A stretch of 64,000 bases of DNA from Liolophura sinensis (GCF_032854445.1 NC_088301.1:33402402-33466401), one strand, 5' to 3'. Positions 12,102-24,660 are shown, numbered from the stretch's first letter. Numbers and translations: made by a program. Notes: generated by a model from the sequence alone, not told the origin.

Positions 12102-15100
12102 CTAAACCTGGGCCATCATCTCTGCTTGAAATTGAAACATTTCTTCAAATGTTATTTCCACATTATGTGCAATAGATTTCAGTTCCCGTTTGACAAGAGT
12201 CAGCTTGTTCAGTGACACATTTGGATATTTTACAGTGTTTCTCAGGGAGAAGAGTTCCAACGCAGGGTAGTATTTAGCACAAGGCGACATCTTCAACTCT
12301 GCTACCATTCTAAACACATCATCTACTGTCAGGCCCGATTCACTGAAGAGATAAACAAAAAGCAGCACAAAATAATCATCTCTTGGGAAAATCATTCTGT
12401 AATGGGAGAATGATCAACATGCAATGCCATCAAACTTTGTGTTCATGACCATAAGTATACATAATAGTCATATTCAAAATTCTTGATTTATTTATTTTAT
12501 TCATTTGATCGGTGTTTTATGCCGTACCCCACAATATTTCACTTATTTGACAGCAGCCAGCAGTATGGTGGGAGGAAACTGGGTAGAGCCCAGGGGAAAC
12601 ACATCACCATCCGCAAATTGCCGACAGACCTTCCCACGTACCACCAGAGAGGAAGCCAGCATGAGCTGGTCTTGAACTCACAGCGAGTGCACTGGTGAGA
12701 GGCTTCTGGGTCATTACGCTGCAAAACTCTTAAGTGAGGCAGTTCTTCAAATAGAGTATTGTAATAAAAAAACAAAATATTAGAAAAAGGGGTATAACTC
12801 CTTTTAAAGCACTTTTACTCTTTCTTTCAACAGACTCAGATTCTACTCTTTCACTGGAGATAATAAGTGAACAAAATATGCCATGTGTTGAAATACAACC
12901 CATAATGTGGGAAAATACTAAAATGCTATGTCCTTGTTCTATGCTAAAAATTCTTGTGTGCTTCTGTCATGTGACAGAACTGACCATGCCATGTCCTTAT
13001 TTTTTTATCATGAAAAAAAGGTTTTCGTCTTGTCAATCCAAACATCTTAGTCCTGCTTTATTTATGCGTACTTAATTTGTTTGGTGATTTACACCTTATT
13101 GATGACAATCCAGTGATTAGGTTTACGGGTGGATGGAAATTGTCACCCCTTACCACATGCAAGCTAATGACAGATCTCTTTCTGCAGATGATCACGAAAG
13201 ATTCAAACGCTAACCAGGCCGGTACAGAGACACAGGACAGCATCATTTTCATCTTGTATCGAGATCCACAGTTTTTTTTACCGTTACAACTAATTAACAC
13301 AAAATTCATGACACACCTGATATCCAAATACTTCAGTTTTGGCAGGTTATTTCCTTGAAACAAAGACACAACAAAACCTACAAGGAAGGTTCCTGAAACA
13401 AGAAAAATAAACTAATCTGTTGTATTGGAGTGATTTTACAAGCCTGACTGGATCAAGTGTTTTATGTGCTGCAGCAATATTATTTTTTTACGTTTGACAG
13501 CCCATATATGTGCATGAAAACTAATATCAATACATTCAAATGCTAGCAATAAAAGACTGAAGTCAGCTTTACACAGACATATACAGGAAATGTGAACAAC
13601 ACATAATTGCTGACTTATATGTGTAAGCAATTCATACGTGTAGTAAGGCAACCACCAATTTTATTTTGTGTTTTACTGGTGCACAACAAAAAATACAAAA
13701 ATGAAACAAAAATAAAACCGAAAATATTCATTTTTATTTGTCTGATATTGACATTATTTCAGATTTGTCTGCTTTCCAAAGCTTTCTGATCATGTAAAAT
13801 TTTCTACAACAGGAAAGATTGCTTGAACTGTCTGGAAATTAGATGATTTTTAGGTTTTATTTTAATTCTTAAACCCTCCTCTGGCATTGGGAAAAGATTT
13901 ATTCTGCCCAACACATATAAATGTTTGTCTTTTGTCCACTTTGAGAATTTGTATTAAATATCAGAAGATCAGAGGAATACCAATGCTGCTTTCATCCTTT
14001 CAATCCCTTACACAATGATAGTGTAGATGCCCCGTGCCTCACCTGGAAATTTCAGCATAATTTCAAATAAAAAATCCCTTGTGATAGACTGACTGATAGT
14101 AATCTTACCTTTCAAAGCTCGTCCAAGTCTTCCCTTTAAAGTCAGAGAATTTAACTTTTGATGATCTTTTACAACAGATATCAATCTTTCTTGTAAATCT
14201 AAAAAAGTATAATGAAAACAAAAAAGTACAACAGTGTGATGAACGAGTCATGACTACAAAAAACAACTGGCCCTGACCTCTAATTTCATCTCTATGCTTT
14301 TAAACAATGATTATATCTGAACTCTGAGTTCTATATATATATATATAGTACATATATATACATACATACAAGCATATTAGACTTTTATTCCACAAACTCA
14401 GCATCTGTAAAATATTGAAACACAATATTCCAGAAGAATTAACAGAATAAAAAACCACTGATGCTAAACTTTATGCATAGAAGACTTCAACAATGAGTCA
14501 CACTCACCTCTTACCTCCTCTTCCTCCCAGTCAACACTTATCCGCATCAAGTTTACTTTTGTCAGGCTCTCATTGCTGCCAAGCATATCCACCACAGCCC
14601 TCACAGCTATCTGGCTGGTGAGGTTGATATCCAGTTCCAAAACAGTAATCTGTTCATTTTCTGAAATAAAAAAATAATCAAATTATTACCACAAAGTGGA
14701 GCACAAGATCAATCTTAATTGCTCTTCACTGATGAAAGATGGCTTATTTTCTACTCAAAGTAAATACTGAATAAAACTTTTGGCACCAAAACTTTTTTTA
14801 AGACTGGTTTCTGAATCTCACAAACAGGCCAAATGAGTAACTTAGTCATGGATGAAGTTTTAGGCCAGATATAGTAGTCATAGTTCAGGCTGGCAGCAAC
14901 CTGCGGATGGTCGTGGGGTTCTCCCGGGCTCTGCCTGGTTTCTTCCCTCCATAATGCTGGCTGTCGTCGTATAAATGAAATATTCTTGAGTACGGTGTAA
15001 AACACCAATCAAATAGATAAATAAATGAATAGTTCAGGAATACTTTTGTCAGGTTCTCTTATTTGACATCCTGCTGATGTTTCCAGGTGAGGCACGGGGC

Positions 15101-18100
15101 ATCTACACTGTCATTGTGTAAGGGATTGAAAGAATGAAAGCAGCATTGGTATTCCTCTGATCTCCTGATAAATAATACAAATTCTCAAAGTGGACAAAAG
15201 ATCTAAAAAAAAGTCTAAAAATTTACATATCTGGTGAATTTTTAGGTCACATACAGTACTTATTACCTAAAGTCAAAAATCACTGTGCTTTCTGAAACCA
15301 ATGATAGGACTGGAGACAATTACAATTTAACTGAGAAAAGTAATTCCTGGTACTGAAAATGGATTGAAGTAACAATGGCTCATCCAGGCACAAGATGAGA
15401 TACATTACCTGGACCACCATATCTTTGCCTTCTCCTGCACACAATAACACTGCTTAATCTTACCAAGATGAAATATTCTCTCTGCCCCAACATCCATACT
15501 ATCACCTACTATGGCTCATTCCAGATTGTGATTTTATGTAAGATGTGAGCCAAAACTTATTTTAAAAAAAAAAAAAACTTATTCAAAATACAGTACAACA
15601 TAATGAAAAAAAATCTCAAACTTTCTCAAACCTGTAACAGCTGAGCATATAGTGAGAATATCTTCATCCGTGGCTCTGAAACCATATGCAGCCGAGTCTT
15701 TAATTGTCAGGCTAGTCAAGGCGAGATCAAACCGGATAAAACTGGTTATAAAAGCAGCCATGTGCTGAGCTGCCATGTCACGATTTTGTGGATAGGCTGG
15801 GTCTACTTCAACTTTCAAATCCTCTACAGCTCGCACTGTGAACAACAAAATGATCTCTCCATAAATGGGCAGAGAAACTAAGAGATTACTGTGGATGCAG
15901 GTTCTTAGTCATGGGTTAATAGCTCTTGGCATACTTGATTCCCTCATAATATCATAAATATTTTAAGGTAGGTATAACAATTGTTTTTTTTTGGCCCAAT
16001 TTCCTCCAACTGTAAATCATATCAGTCACATATCAAATCTTTGAAGAGGGCATACACTATAGACTATACTCAATAATCTATTAGATCCAGGATCAATCCT
16101 TGATCGAGTCACATCTAAGACTTCAAAAGAGGAAGTTGTAACTTCCTCGCTTGGCATTCAGCATGAAGGGGATAGTGCAACGACTGGTTGACCCGTATCA
16201 GTATAACGGCTCGGGTGGGGCGGCTTACTTGCCTTCGGTAAAGTCGTCTCAGTGAAGCAGCAGTAAATAAAAGAGCGGTGGAAATCCATCCTGAAACAAG
16301 GAGGCACATTACACATACATGCACCCTAAGGATTCCTTTGTCGTCATATTCCAACGATTCCAACAATCAGTCTCTAGCCAGTCCGAGTTTCAAGGAACAC
16401 TGCTTGCTTGAAACTAGGCAATCTAGCCATCCCCAATTACAAGGAAGACTATAGCTGCTTGAAACTGGTAATCCAGCCAGCCCCAATTACAGGAAGACTA
16501 GCTGCTTGAAAATAGGTAATCTAGCCTGTCCCAAGTACAAGGAAGACTAGCTGCTTGAAAATAGGTAATCTAGCCTGTCCCAATTACAACGAAGACTAGC
16601 TGCTTGATAATAAGTAATCTAGCAAGTCCCAATTACAAGCTAGACGAGCTGCTTGGAACTAGGTAATCTTGCCAGCCTGTCTTTACAAGCGACACTTGCT
16701 GTTTGAAAATGGGCAATCTAGTGCCTAGATACAACTGCTTGAAACTAGGTTATCTAACCTGCACCAGTTTCAAGCATGACTAGCTGCCTGAAATTAGGAA
16801 AGTTAGCCTGCCCCAGCTACATTTGAGACTAGCTGCTGGAAAAAAGGCAATCTAGCATGCACCAGTTACTTGCAAAACTAACTGACAAAGCAATCTAGCC
16901 AGTCACAGGTACAAGTGAGACTAGCCGGTTAAAGCTAAGGAATCTAGCCTGCCCAAATTACAAGCACTATCATGATACAGAAAAAGACTCCCATTTATAC
17001 TGGGGACTTCACGTTTAAAATTCTACTTTATCATGTCGAAATTTCATTCACATGAGCTATGATGACATGATATAGTAAACTTGAGATAATTTGAATAAGA
17101 CCAATGTTAATCCCTGTCTCTGTTGATAAATATTACATATATATTAGGAACTTAACCCGATACTAACTTCATGCTCGAGATGCATTATTCATCATCAAGA
17201 GGCAATATAGGAATGCTTTATAAATCAACAAATGTATTTACATCTTCACCTAGTTGATTAATCTTATGTCCTCCAAACAGCTGGGTGTCTTCCATTGCAC
17301 ACACAACTGGAATCCGCAGATACTGCATAGGCCTCTCCTGATAGGACGATATTCTAACCACAGAAAAGTTGAAATTAGCCACAGCATTTAATATCTTTGC
17401 ACAATTTTCTACATAATGGTACTGTACTTCATATACATGTACATGTATTACACTGTTTTCGATGATGCCCTTACCCTTATGAGGCATACTGGAGGTATAC
17501 TTGAGGAACATCTCAGGTATACCATTGGGGTGTAGCATATTTCAACTGAGGTGTGTCTAAAGTATACTTGAGGTGTATGTGAGGTGTACTGAAGGTGTAT
17601 CTGAGGTGCTACCAATTATGCAAATTAGTACCTCAAGTATGCCTCAATGGAGGTGTAAAAATATGATGCCTGAGGTGTATCTGAGGTACAGCTGGGGTAC
17701 ATGCTTATGGGCAAGGTCGGTGTACACTGTTTTCACTTTTAGTTTGATAGAAAACAAGGTGAAAACACATAAATATTGGCTGTATAAATCATAGATAAAT
17801 TTAAGTTTGTACATGCTGGCTGTTCCTTGTTTAAAGTTTCTGTAAATCTCAGCTGATTTACAACATCAACAGTGATGTACATTTACATGAGGCTTTCTAG
17901 TTGCTGGATCAAAATTTAGTGCCACTCCTTCTCTTTGCCCTTCAGAACAATTCATGTACCCCAACATGTTACAAATCCTGTCCCAGGAAGCATCAATCAG
18001 TGTATAATTGAACTGTTTTCTCACAGCCTGGAATATATATGCACATTGTTCAGGGCAGCCATCTTGGAATAATCCGGGGCTAATAATTATATCCATGCTC

Positions 18101-21100
18101 TGTGACTGGTCTTTTAAGGGCCATGAAAATAAATTTTTTGACAGGCTATTCTCAAGAAAATAGGTCAACAGTTTTCTGCCCTGGTTTGACAGGTGGGCCA
18201 ATAAAGAGCCTTTAAATATTACGATTACTTACGCATAATGTTGGTTGAGAACACCAATGAGGCTGGTGTAGAACTTGACAATGGCTAGGAGTGGGCCATG
18301 CTGCACAGCGTGTTCCACCAGGACTAACTGTGTAAGTTGATGCTGACGTACTTTGTGTAGCAGGACTTGGCACAGGAGAGCAAAGTCTGGGTCATTCTCT
18401 TCAGTAACATGAATATCTGATCCTGTATTAACAGAGATATCAATCAATGAGAAAATATTCAGTCTGCCTCAATGCATGAGGGGTCCCAAAAAAGTTCCAT
18501 TACTCGAAGAACCTTGTGCCACACCTTGTGTATTTCTAGCTTTTGAGTCATTTCTTGCTTCAAAGTAATTCACTCTTCCAAGAGAACTGCAGTCCAATTT
18601 CTAGCTAGGACCAGAATCTTCACGAAGATCAAAGAAACATCACAGAAAAAGGTCTTACCAGCACTTCCAAAGTAATGAATGGCTAGTCTTTCTAGCTTGT
18701 TCCAGGTCATCAATATGAATGCAAGCTCACGGGCTGTTTCACCACAACAATGAACATCATAACACGCAAAACCCTTCAGCTGCCTCTCTTGTGAAGCATC
18801 TTCAGCTTTTGGACAGTCAGGACACGCAGCTGAATAAATTGCACTGTTTCCATCCCCATTTTGTCTTTCTGTGGCCTCCAAAAGCTCCTGAAATTCTTTT
18901 TCACTCTTCCTTGAGGGTAAAGTTGATAATGCTTCATCGTAAAGATCTTCTGTCGAAGTATTATCACCCTCTGGAACAAAGTTGGTTTGTGAAGGCGACC
19001 GAGGGCCCAGTACAAAAGGGATTATATTTTTTATATTTGGTCTCAGGGAACAAACACTTTGTCCTGCACACTCTCGAACAATTTCAATGAAAGTTTCATG
19101 GAACTTTGAATTAGAAACATGAATATGTAGTTCTTCTAGGCAACCATTAAGTCTTAAATCTTGGAACAGCTTAATGAACTCTCCTACTACAGCAACTTGA
19201 TTGTATGAGAAATGGGGGACAAATGTTTCCAACACCTTTGTGGATTCTCTCAAAGTCTTCATAATGTTTGACTGTGTTGTTATCCCACGACACAACGTGC
19301 TGCGTGTGATGAGACAATTTGCATAGCTAGCATACTTCTTCAAGTCCTTCTCCAAAACAGACATAACCATTGGTTTTGCCAAAAAGGTGGGCTCATTTCG
19401 CAGAGGTTGCCGTAGAGGTGTTGAAGGATCTGAAATTTTAATGTTCTGGTTTTGAATTTAAAACATGAATTTAAAACTGGTTTTGAAACATCAACAATTA
19501 CCAAATTACAACCAAATCAACAACATAAACAAGTCTGAAAAACAACTACATTTTATGGCCAACAATCTTGCAAATACTCACCTGCATGTAGCTACTGGCC
19601 CTACATAATATTACGATTAATCTGACATATCACTCAAGTCCATCTATACTCAGGGCAACACTGACAACTTAATGAACAATATCCCACCTGTGGAAATTTT
19701 ATAATGCTGTTACTCATATTAATTACTCTGACATACTGACACCAGACTAATCCCCCTCACTATTATAACATTTTATTCCTTGATTTCATGTTTCTCAGAT
19801 GAATATTTTCAAATTAGTGTCAGCAGTGGAAGAATTTTCATCTTTCATTATTTTTCTATTACAATGATGTCACTGGCCAAAAAATGAAATGATGAGTTCT
19901 GATGCAGCAGGAAATATGTTTGGAGTTGTTGATGGGGAAACAATGAATCAAGTGTAGTAGGCCTAAAAAGATCACTAGTGAACTAAAGTAAAAAATCTTC
20001 AAAACACACCAAAAACATTACACTTCAATTTATACATATAAGTTTGCTTGAAACATTCTAGTCTTTGTCTTCAAGTGAACTTACCAAAAGCAGAATCATT
20101 CAAGTATGCTTGTAAGCAATCCTGGAAGTGTTTCTGGAAGTAGCTGTGTTTGTAATCTGGGGGTTGTGGCATTCTGAAGATGGGCACACGGTTCTGATAC
20201 CTACAACTCCAGCGCTTCATCAGGTGTGCAAGCCAGGCACGGGACACTTCGATTCCTGCAGACCAAGTAAACATGGTAAAATGCAAGAGTAATAGAGATC
20301 AAAAACACATTAACAAATAATCAGGTATCATAAAACTGTCTGAGATTTTCTTTAATTTATTTCTTTGATTGTTGTTTAATGTTACACTAAAAAATTTTTT
20401 GCTTATAAAATGGCCGTCACTTTTATGGGTGGAGGAGACTTGAGTCTCCAGGGAACCATTGTCCTTTCTCAAGTCTGACAAACCTTCCCACATGTGATGT
20501 ACATATAGCCATGGGAAAGAAGTGGTCTTCAACGAATGTTACACTGGGCTAAATGAACATGGTCAACTGCTTGCTGTCACCAAGGTCTGATTAGCAGTCA
20601 GAGCTGGGGAATCTCTTGGTTTGAACTCACACATGAAGGTGAAACTGTCTTAGAGCAACATATACCCACGAATTGAAGTAGCCTACTCCTGAAACCTTTT
20701 CACATGCTCAGGGGCAATTTTGATGGCTGTTTATTCACTTCAATCTTTTGAGCATGGCATTAATTTAATGTTTAACCCTATCAGGGATTCACAGAAAATA
20801 TAATATTTCCATCTAGATAAAGAAATGTCCACTAAAATGCTTAAAATAACAACTCATGAAAAGGCTGAAGAAATAAGGTCAGCTTATACATGTAAATACA
20901 GACTAGAGACAGACAAACACAGACATACAGACTAGAGACAGAAAAACAGATACTGACTGGAGACAGACAAAAAAAGGCTAGAGACAAAAAAACAGACAAA
21001 TACAGACTAAAGACAGACAAACTGACAAATACATTCTAAAGACAAACAGACAATTACATTCTAAAGACAGACAAATGCAGGCTAGAGAAAGAAAAGCACA

Positions 21101-23611
21101 CAAATACAGGCTAGAGTAAAAAAACATGTAGATTAAAGACAGACAAAAAGATAAATACATACTAGAGACAAATAGACAAATACATACTAGAGACAGAAAA
21201 ACAGACAAACATAGAGACAAAAAGACAAATACATACTAGAGACACACAGACAAACACAGGCTAGAGACAGAAAAACAGACAAATACAGACAAGAGAAAGA
21301 AAAACAGACAAATATATACTAGAGACAGATAAACAGACAAATACGGACTTGAGATAGAAAAACAGACAGATACAGGCTAGGACAGAAAAACAGACAGATA
21401 CAAGCTAGAGACAGACAGATAGACAAATACAGACTAGAGACAGACAAACAGACAAATACAGACTAGAGAAAGACAAACAGATAAATACAGACTACAGACA
21501 CACAAACAGACAAATACAGCAAACACGAGGATATTCATGGATGGTGACTGCAAAAAATCAGCTTTAAGCAACAAAAACAAACATGACATCACAAGTGAAT
21601 CATGGTTAACACATCCTGGTGAAAGCCAAGTGTAATGCGTAACAACAGTTAGTACCCCTCCCTATTCTCCCCTACCTCATCAATATTCTTTGCCTAATAC
21701 ATGTAGGTATTTTGAGTGCACAATCCTTGTGACTGGCCTAGCTCATTGATTGTTAGATTGACTGCTGAGACCTTGTAAGACCTGATCTTTCAAGCCAGTT
21801 TTACTTCCTAATACATATCCATAAATATACCAAACAGCTTATTTATACCCATACATGTTAGAACATGTCAGAATCTAAATATATAGTTTAAAAGGCATTG
21901 ATTCTTGAATCTTTTAAAATTTACTTGTAATGGTTGAACTCACATTTAACATATACATTTTACATGAATCCTCAAAACAGACATCCATAGACAAGCCGTC
22001 AACAAAAATTTAAGTGGGTAATTTTTAAAAGAATCATTAAAACAAACCACCAAATAATTCACAAAGAGTATAAATCTTGGGACTATTAGGATGGATTCAT
22101 GCAAAGGAAGCCATCCACAGTTTTAATGATGATGGAGGGACTCAATGTATGTTCTAGACGAATAAATCAAATTATTATCCCAATCATTGACACTGGTTTT
22201 CACAAATATCCTAAAGTAAGAAGTATTCAAAGTTATATTTAGATTTTTGAAATTGGCTATTTCTGTCAATCCAACTGTTTTACCAAGCCTTTTGCATAGT
22301 GAAAAAAATTTCACCAAAGTCGCTCATCTGCAGCTGTCATATGAAAGTCTGCACTCTAACGTGACACTTGGAGCCAAAACACTGACACCCAGCACACTTG
22401 ACTTTAATCTTTTAAATTTTTTGTCAGTTTTCAGCGCTATACTCTTTTGGAATGGTTGAAAACTCATCTATACCAGAATCTATGGCAGAGAAGCTTCCAC
22501 GCTCGCTGAACCCTCACCTAGTGTGCTTGGACAGGCTGCCCGCCTCACTCCTAACACACACATACACCAATCCCACTTTTAATCTTCTATTAAATGGTTA
22601 ACCATGTCACTTTTTATGTACTCTTTATGCCTCATGTCTTGATGCCCAAACTTTGTCTGCTCAAGCATTTTTGTATTGCAATCCAAGGTTGTGGAATCTC
22701 TGTGGTATAAGCAGCCCTTGCACTCTCACCTTATGTTCCGGGTAAGTTTTTAAAACTTTCTTTCTCAGTATCTATCTGAGCTACAAAATAGGTGATATCT
22801 CATCTACACAATCCAGAATCGTGGAGCTTTGGGTGCCTAGGCAGCCCCAAGATCTTTGCCGAATGTGCTGTGATACACCTGTTCATTCTTGCTGATCTAA
22901 TTACTCAAGATGATAAATATACATGACCTCATTTCAACTAATGCATCTTTTCACATCCCTCCTTGGTTTTCATGAAACATGAAACATCAGATAGAACAAA
23001 CCATTTCTTTCAAAAATATCTTCATGTTCATCCAGGTGTTGAGCTGAGAGAAAATTCACTATGTTGGAGAGCACTGTTACAGGCATATCTATGAAAGGAA
23101 AAAAAATAATAATCAGCCTTTAATTACCAGCTCATGCTGGTTTCCTCTCCAGTCGTTCATGGAAGGTTTGTTAGCAACCTGCGGATGGTTGTGGCCTCTG
23201 CTCCATTTCCTCCCACCATAACAATTGCGGCCGTCCAATAAGTGAAATATTCTTGACTACGCCGTAATATGAAACAACAATTAAACAAAATAAAAAATAA
23301 TTTTGAAGCTTTGCTACAGAACTTAGGGATATTTAATCAAAGCCTCAAGAAATCTATACCAGTACATCTTTTCATGATATTTCCAAATACAAATTTTTTT
23401 GGTTGTTAATGTATGGTGGTTTTTTATTATGATTGTGTGATGAAAACAGACTGAAGCAATTTCCAAGCAGACTCAATGATGAAATATTACCATACGTTTA
23501 GTACTTGTGTCTGTAGTTACCTGCAATTGACTGCTTAGAGAAACGGCCTAGGTGTTCTGACACACAGGAAGCAGTGATCTCAAACAACGATTGCACTTGG
23601 TCGTCACTCAT
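12102..23611 (-). CDS. LRRC41: LRRC41/MUF1-like protein, predicted Elongin BC-cullin 5 substrate receptor (11 coding exons)
   Basis: Exons in transcript order are 23521-23611, 23002-23088, 20085-20255, 18659-19429, 18233-18422, 16229-16290, 15632-15835, 14508-14660, 14109-14198, 13317-13392 and 12102-12342. All junctions are GT/AG and in phase, giving 711 residues (human LRRC41 is about 812). The N-terminus, SLFEITASCVSEHLG at residues 8-22, aligns with the BC-box of human LRRC41 (ALFELCGRAVSAHMG). Residues about 59-115 match the conserved RAWLAHLMKRW...YFQKHF block. Exon 4 ends in an acidic, low-complexity segment containing EDLYDEAL, as in human. Residues about 340-700 are leucine-rich repeats (for example LTSLTIKDS, ITVLELDIN, LKYLDI). 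LRRC41 binds Elongin B/C and cullin 5 to form a ubiquitin ligase; that role here is inferred. The ATG chosen puts the BC-box at the very N-terminus, and an upstream coding exon is not excluded. Confidence 0.85.
12485..12725 (-). mobile_element. tRNA-derived SINE, LRRC41-like intron 10
   Basis: Shares the dispersed-family body: CCAGAAGCCTCTCACCAGTG on the minus strand, then GAGTTCAAGACCAGCTCATG, and a tail ending in ATCAAATGAATAAA. The copy is diverged and lacks the extreme tRNA-like 5' end. Confidence 0.85.
13927..14046 (+). repeat. Inverted repeat, arm 1 (intron 9 of LRRC41-like gene)
   Basis: This 120-bp stretch, ending TGCCCCGTGCCTCACCTGG, is the near-exact reverse complement of 15083-15203; by eye only a handful of mismatches separate them. 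The two arms enclose exons 8 and 9 of the LRRC41-like gene. Confidence 0.93.
14334..14375 (+). repeat. TA/TACA microsatellite
   Basis: Alternating TA run followed by CATACATACA units in intron 8 of the LRRC41-like gene. Confidence 0.85.
14880..15028 (+). mobile_element. SINE, 5'-truncated, LRRC41-like intron 7
   Basis: Contains GCAACCTGCGGATGGTCGTG, the CATAATGCTGGCTGTCGTCG core and the tail AAACACCAATCAAATAGATA. The tRNA-like head is missing. Confidence 0.9.
15083..15203 (-). repeat. Inverted repeat, arm 2 (intron 7 of LRRC41-like gene)
   Basis: Reverse-complement partner of 13927-14046, beginning CCAGGTGAGGCACGGGGCA on the plus strand. A 5'-truncated SINE (14880-15028) sits just inside this arm. 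Confidence 0.93.
16380..16975 (+). repeat. 49-bp tandem repeat in LRRC41-like intron 5
   Basis: About eleven degenerate copies with consensus pieces GCTGCTTGAAAATAGGTAAT and CTAGCCTGTCCCAATTACAA. Two adjacent copies starting at 16501 and 16550 are almost identical and fix the period at 49 bp. Outer copies vary in length and sequence. Confidence 0.9.
17460..17715 (+). repeat. GAGGTGTA-motif repeat block
   Basis: Multiple short copies of GAGGTGTA and GAGGTATA, separated by ATCT, CTGA or similar, with one inverted copy (CCTCAAGTATGCCTC). The outer ends (GCCCTTACCCTTATGAGG and CATGCTTATGGGCAAGG) are loosely inverted. This may be a small non-autonomous element with internal repeats, within LRRC41-like intron 5. 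Confidence 0.65.
17866..18217 (-). other. Unassigned coding-like open frame in LRRC41-like intron 5
   Basis: A 110-codon open frame with a protein-like composition (several Trp and Cys; for example FNYTLIDASWDRICNMLGY) sits just downstream of exon 5. Reading through the exon 5 donor hits a stop at once. The visible acceptor-like sites near the start of the frame are in the wrong phase and only about 50 bases from that donor. I do not recognise the sequence. It may be an eroded mobile-element gene or chance. Confidence 0.25.
20340..20650 (-). mobile_element. Diverged element of a second SINE-like family, copy 1
   Basis: Shares a scattered series of motifs with 23882-24190: TTTAATTTATT...GATTGTTGTTTA, GGTGGAGGA..., GTAGTCTTCAA-like, TCAACTGCTTG-like. 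Both copies have the same order and spacing, which supports common origin though identity is low. Located in intron 2 of the LRRC41-like gene. Confidence 0.5.
20890..21530 (+). repeat. GAGACAGACAAACAGACAAA-type tandem repeat
   Basis: Around twenty degenerate units of roughly 35 bp with consensus ACAGACTAGAGACAGACAAA and CAGACAAAT. On the minus strand the array is open in one frame and reads as a Leu/Ser/Cys-rich pseudo-protein, which should not be taken as a gene. Located in intron 2 of the LRRC41-like gene. Confidence 0.92.
23128..23300 (+). mobile_element. SINE, diverged, LRRC41-like intron 1
   Basis: Contains AGCTCATGCTGGTTTCCTCT, GCAACCTGCGGATGGTTGTG and AAGTGAAATATTCTTGACTA, the body of the dispersed SINE family, with an A-rich tail. 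Confidence 0.85.
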
Positions 23612-23881
23612 AGTGCGGCTGTATATACCTGTAGAACAAAACAGAGATATTAATCATGTTGCTGATGAACCTAAACACTTCCTACTTTTGCAGCGAGATC
23701 AAGGTCTTTTGAAAAGAATACAAAAGTGGATGAATTTCAGGGCCCAGCGGCTTTTTTGCATAAATATCCTACAGGGAAGCGATTTAAAAGTACCAATGCT
23801 TTAAAAGGGACCATAGAACAAAAAATTACAGGTTGATCGATTACCTGATTGTTGGTTATCCCCATAATCAATAACTTTTCA

Positions 23882-24190
23882 CTTACTTATTTATTTTATT
23901 GATGTTTTACATCATACTCAAGAATATTTCACTTATGCAATGGCAGTCTGTTTTATTGGTGGAGGAAAACCATGTTCCTGGAGTAAAATCACATTCACAT
24001 GTACTTTTGACAAGTTACTGACGAATTTCTTCACCATGTGACATTTAAACTTTCACGCCATATTGGTGGAGATAAGTAGTCTTCAAGTAGTACTTTATGA
24101 AAAGGCCCTAAAAGTACTGTCAACCACTTGTTCTTCTTCTTAAATCAAGACCACGGTGAACACTGCATGATAATGGGTGAATCTAGAAAT
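23882..24190 (-). mobile_element. Diverged element of the second SINE-like family, copy 2
   Basis: Begins TTATTTATTTTATTGATGTT and keeps AAGAATATTTCACTTATGCA, so its tail is related to the main SINE family. The remainder parallels 20340-20650 in motif order (GGTGGAGGA, AGTAGTCTTCAAG, TCAACCACTTG). Confidence 0.5.
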
Positions 24191-24608
24191 TCTGTGTTTA
24201 AAACCAGGACTGAGTCTGCACATAGTATGCCTAATGGTAATAATGGCTCGCACAGCTTACTCACTGTACCCACTCATCACTCCCTGGCTTGATTTCAAAT
24301 GTAAAATCTTCAGTCGTCCCCAAGTTCAACCAGATGGACTCAGTCAGTGTGCTAGCTTAAAATTCTGACATTCATCGCAATACTTGTTGTTCAGAGTCAC
24401 AATGGCTTTTGGCATTTGATTGAACAATGATGGTCTGTGACCTTTGAGATTTCTTAGATGAAAAAGTCAGAAATTTGCCTAAACAAGATTGAGGTAGGCA
24501 AACCAATATTTTACTACATGTCCAGTAGGACTAATGTGCAAGATTATTAAAATCCCTAGGATTGTGTCCTAGCTTGTAATTGGCAGTAATTCCCTGGTTT
24601 GCCTAGGG

Positions 24609-24610
<2 letters not shown>

Positions 24611-24659
<49 letters not shown>
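24611..24659 (+). repeat. AT microsatellite
   Basis: Uninterrupted alternating TA tract of about 48 bases. Confidence 0.97.

Positions 24660-24660
<1 letters not shown>

Noticed and set aside
20978-21220. Minus-strand open frame rich in Leu, Ser and Cys
   Set aside because: It is the translation of a simple tandem repeat in one frame.
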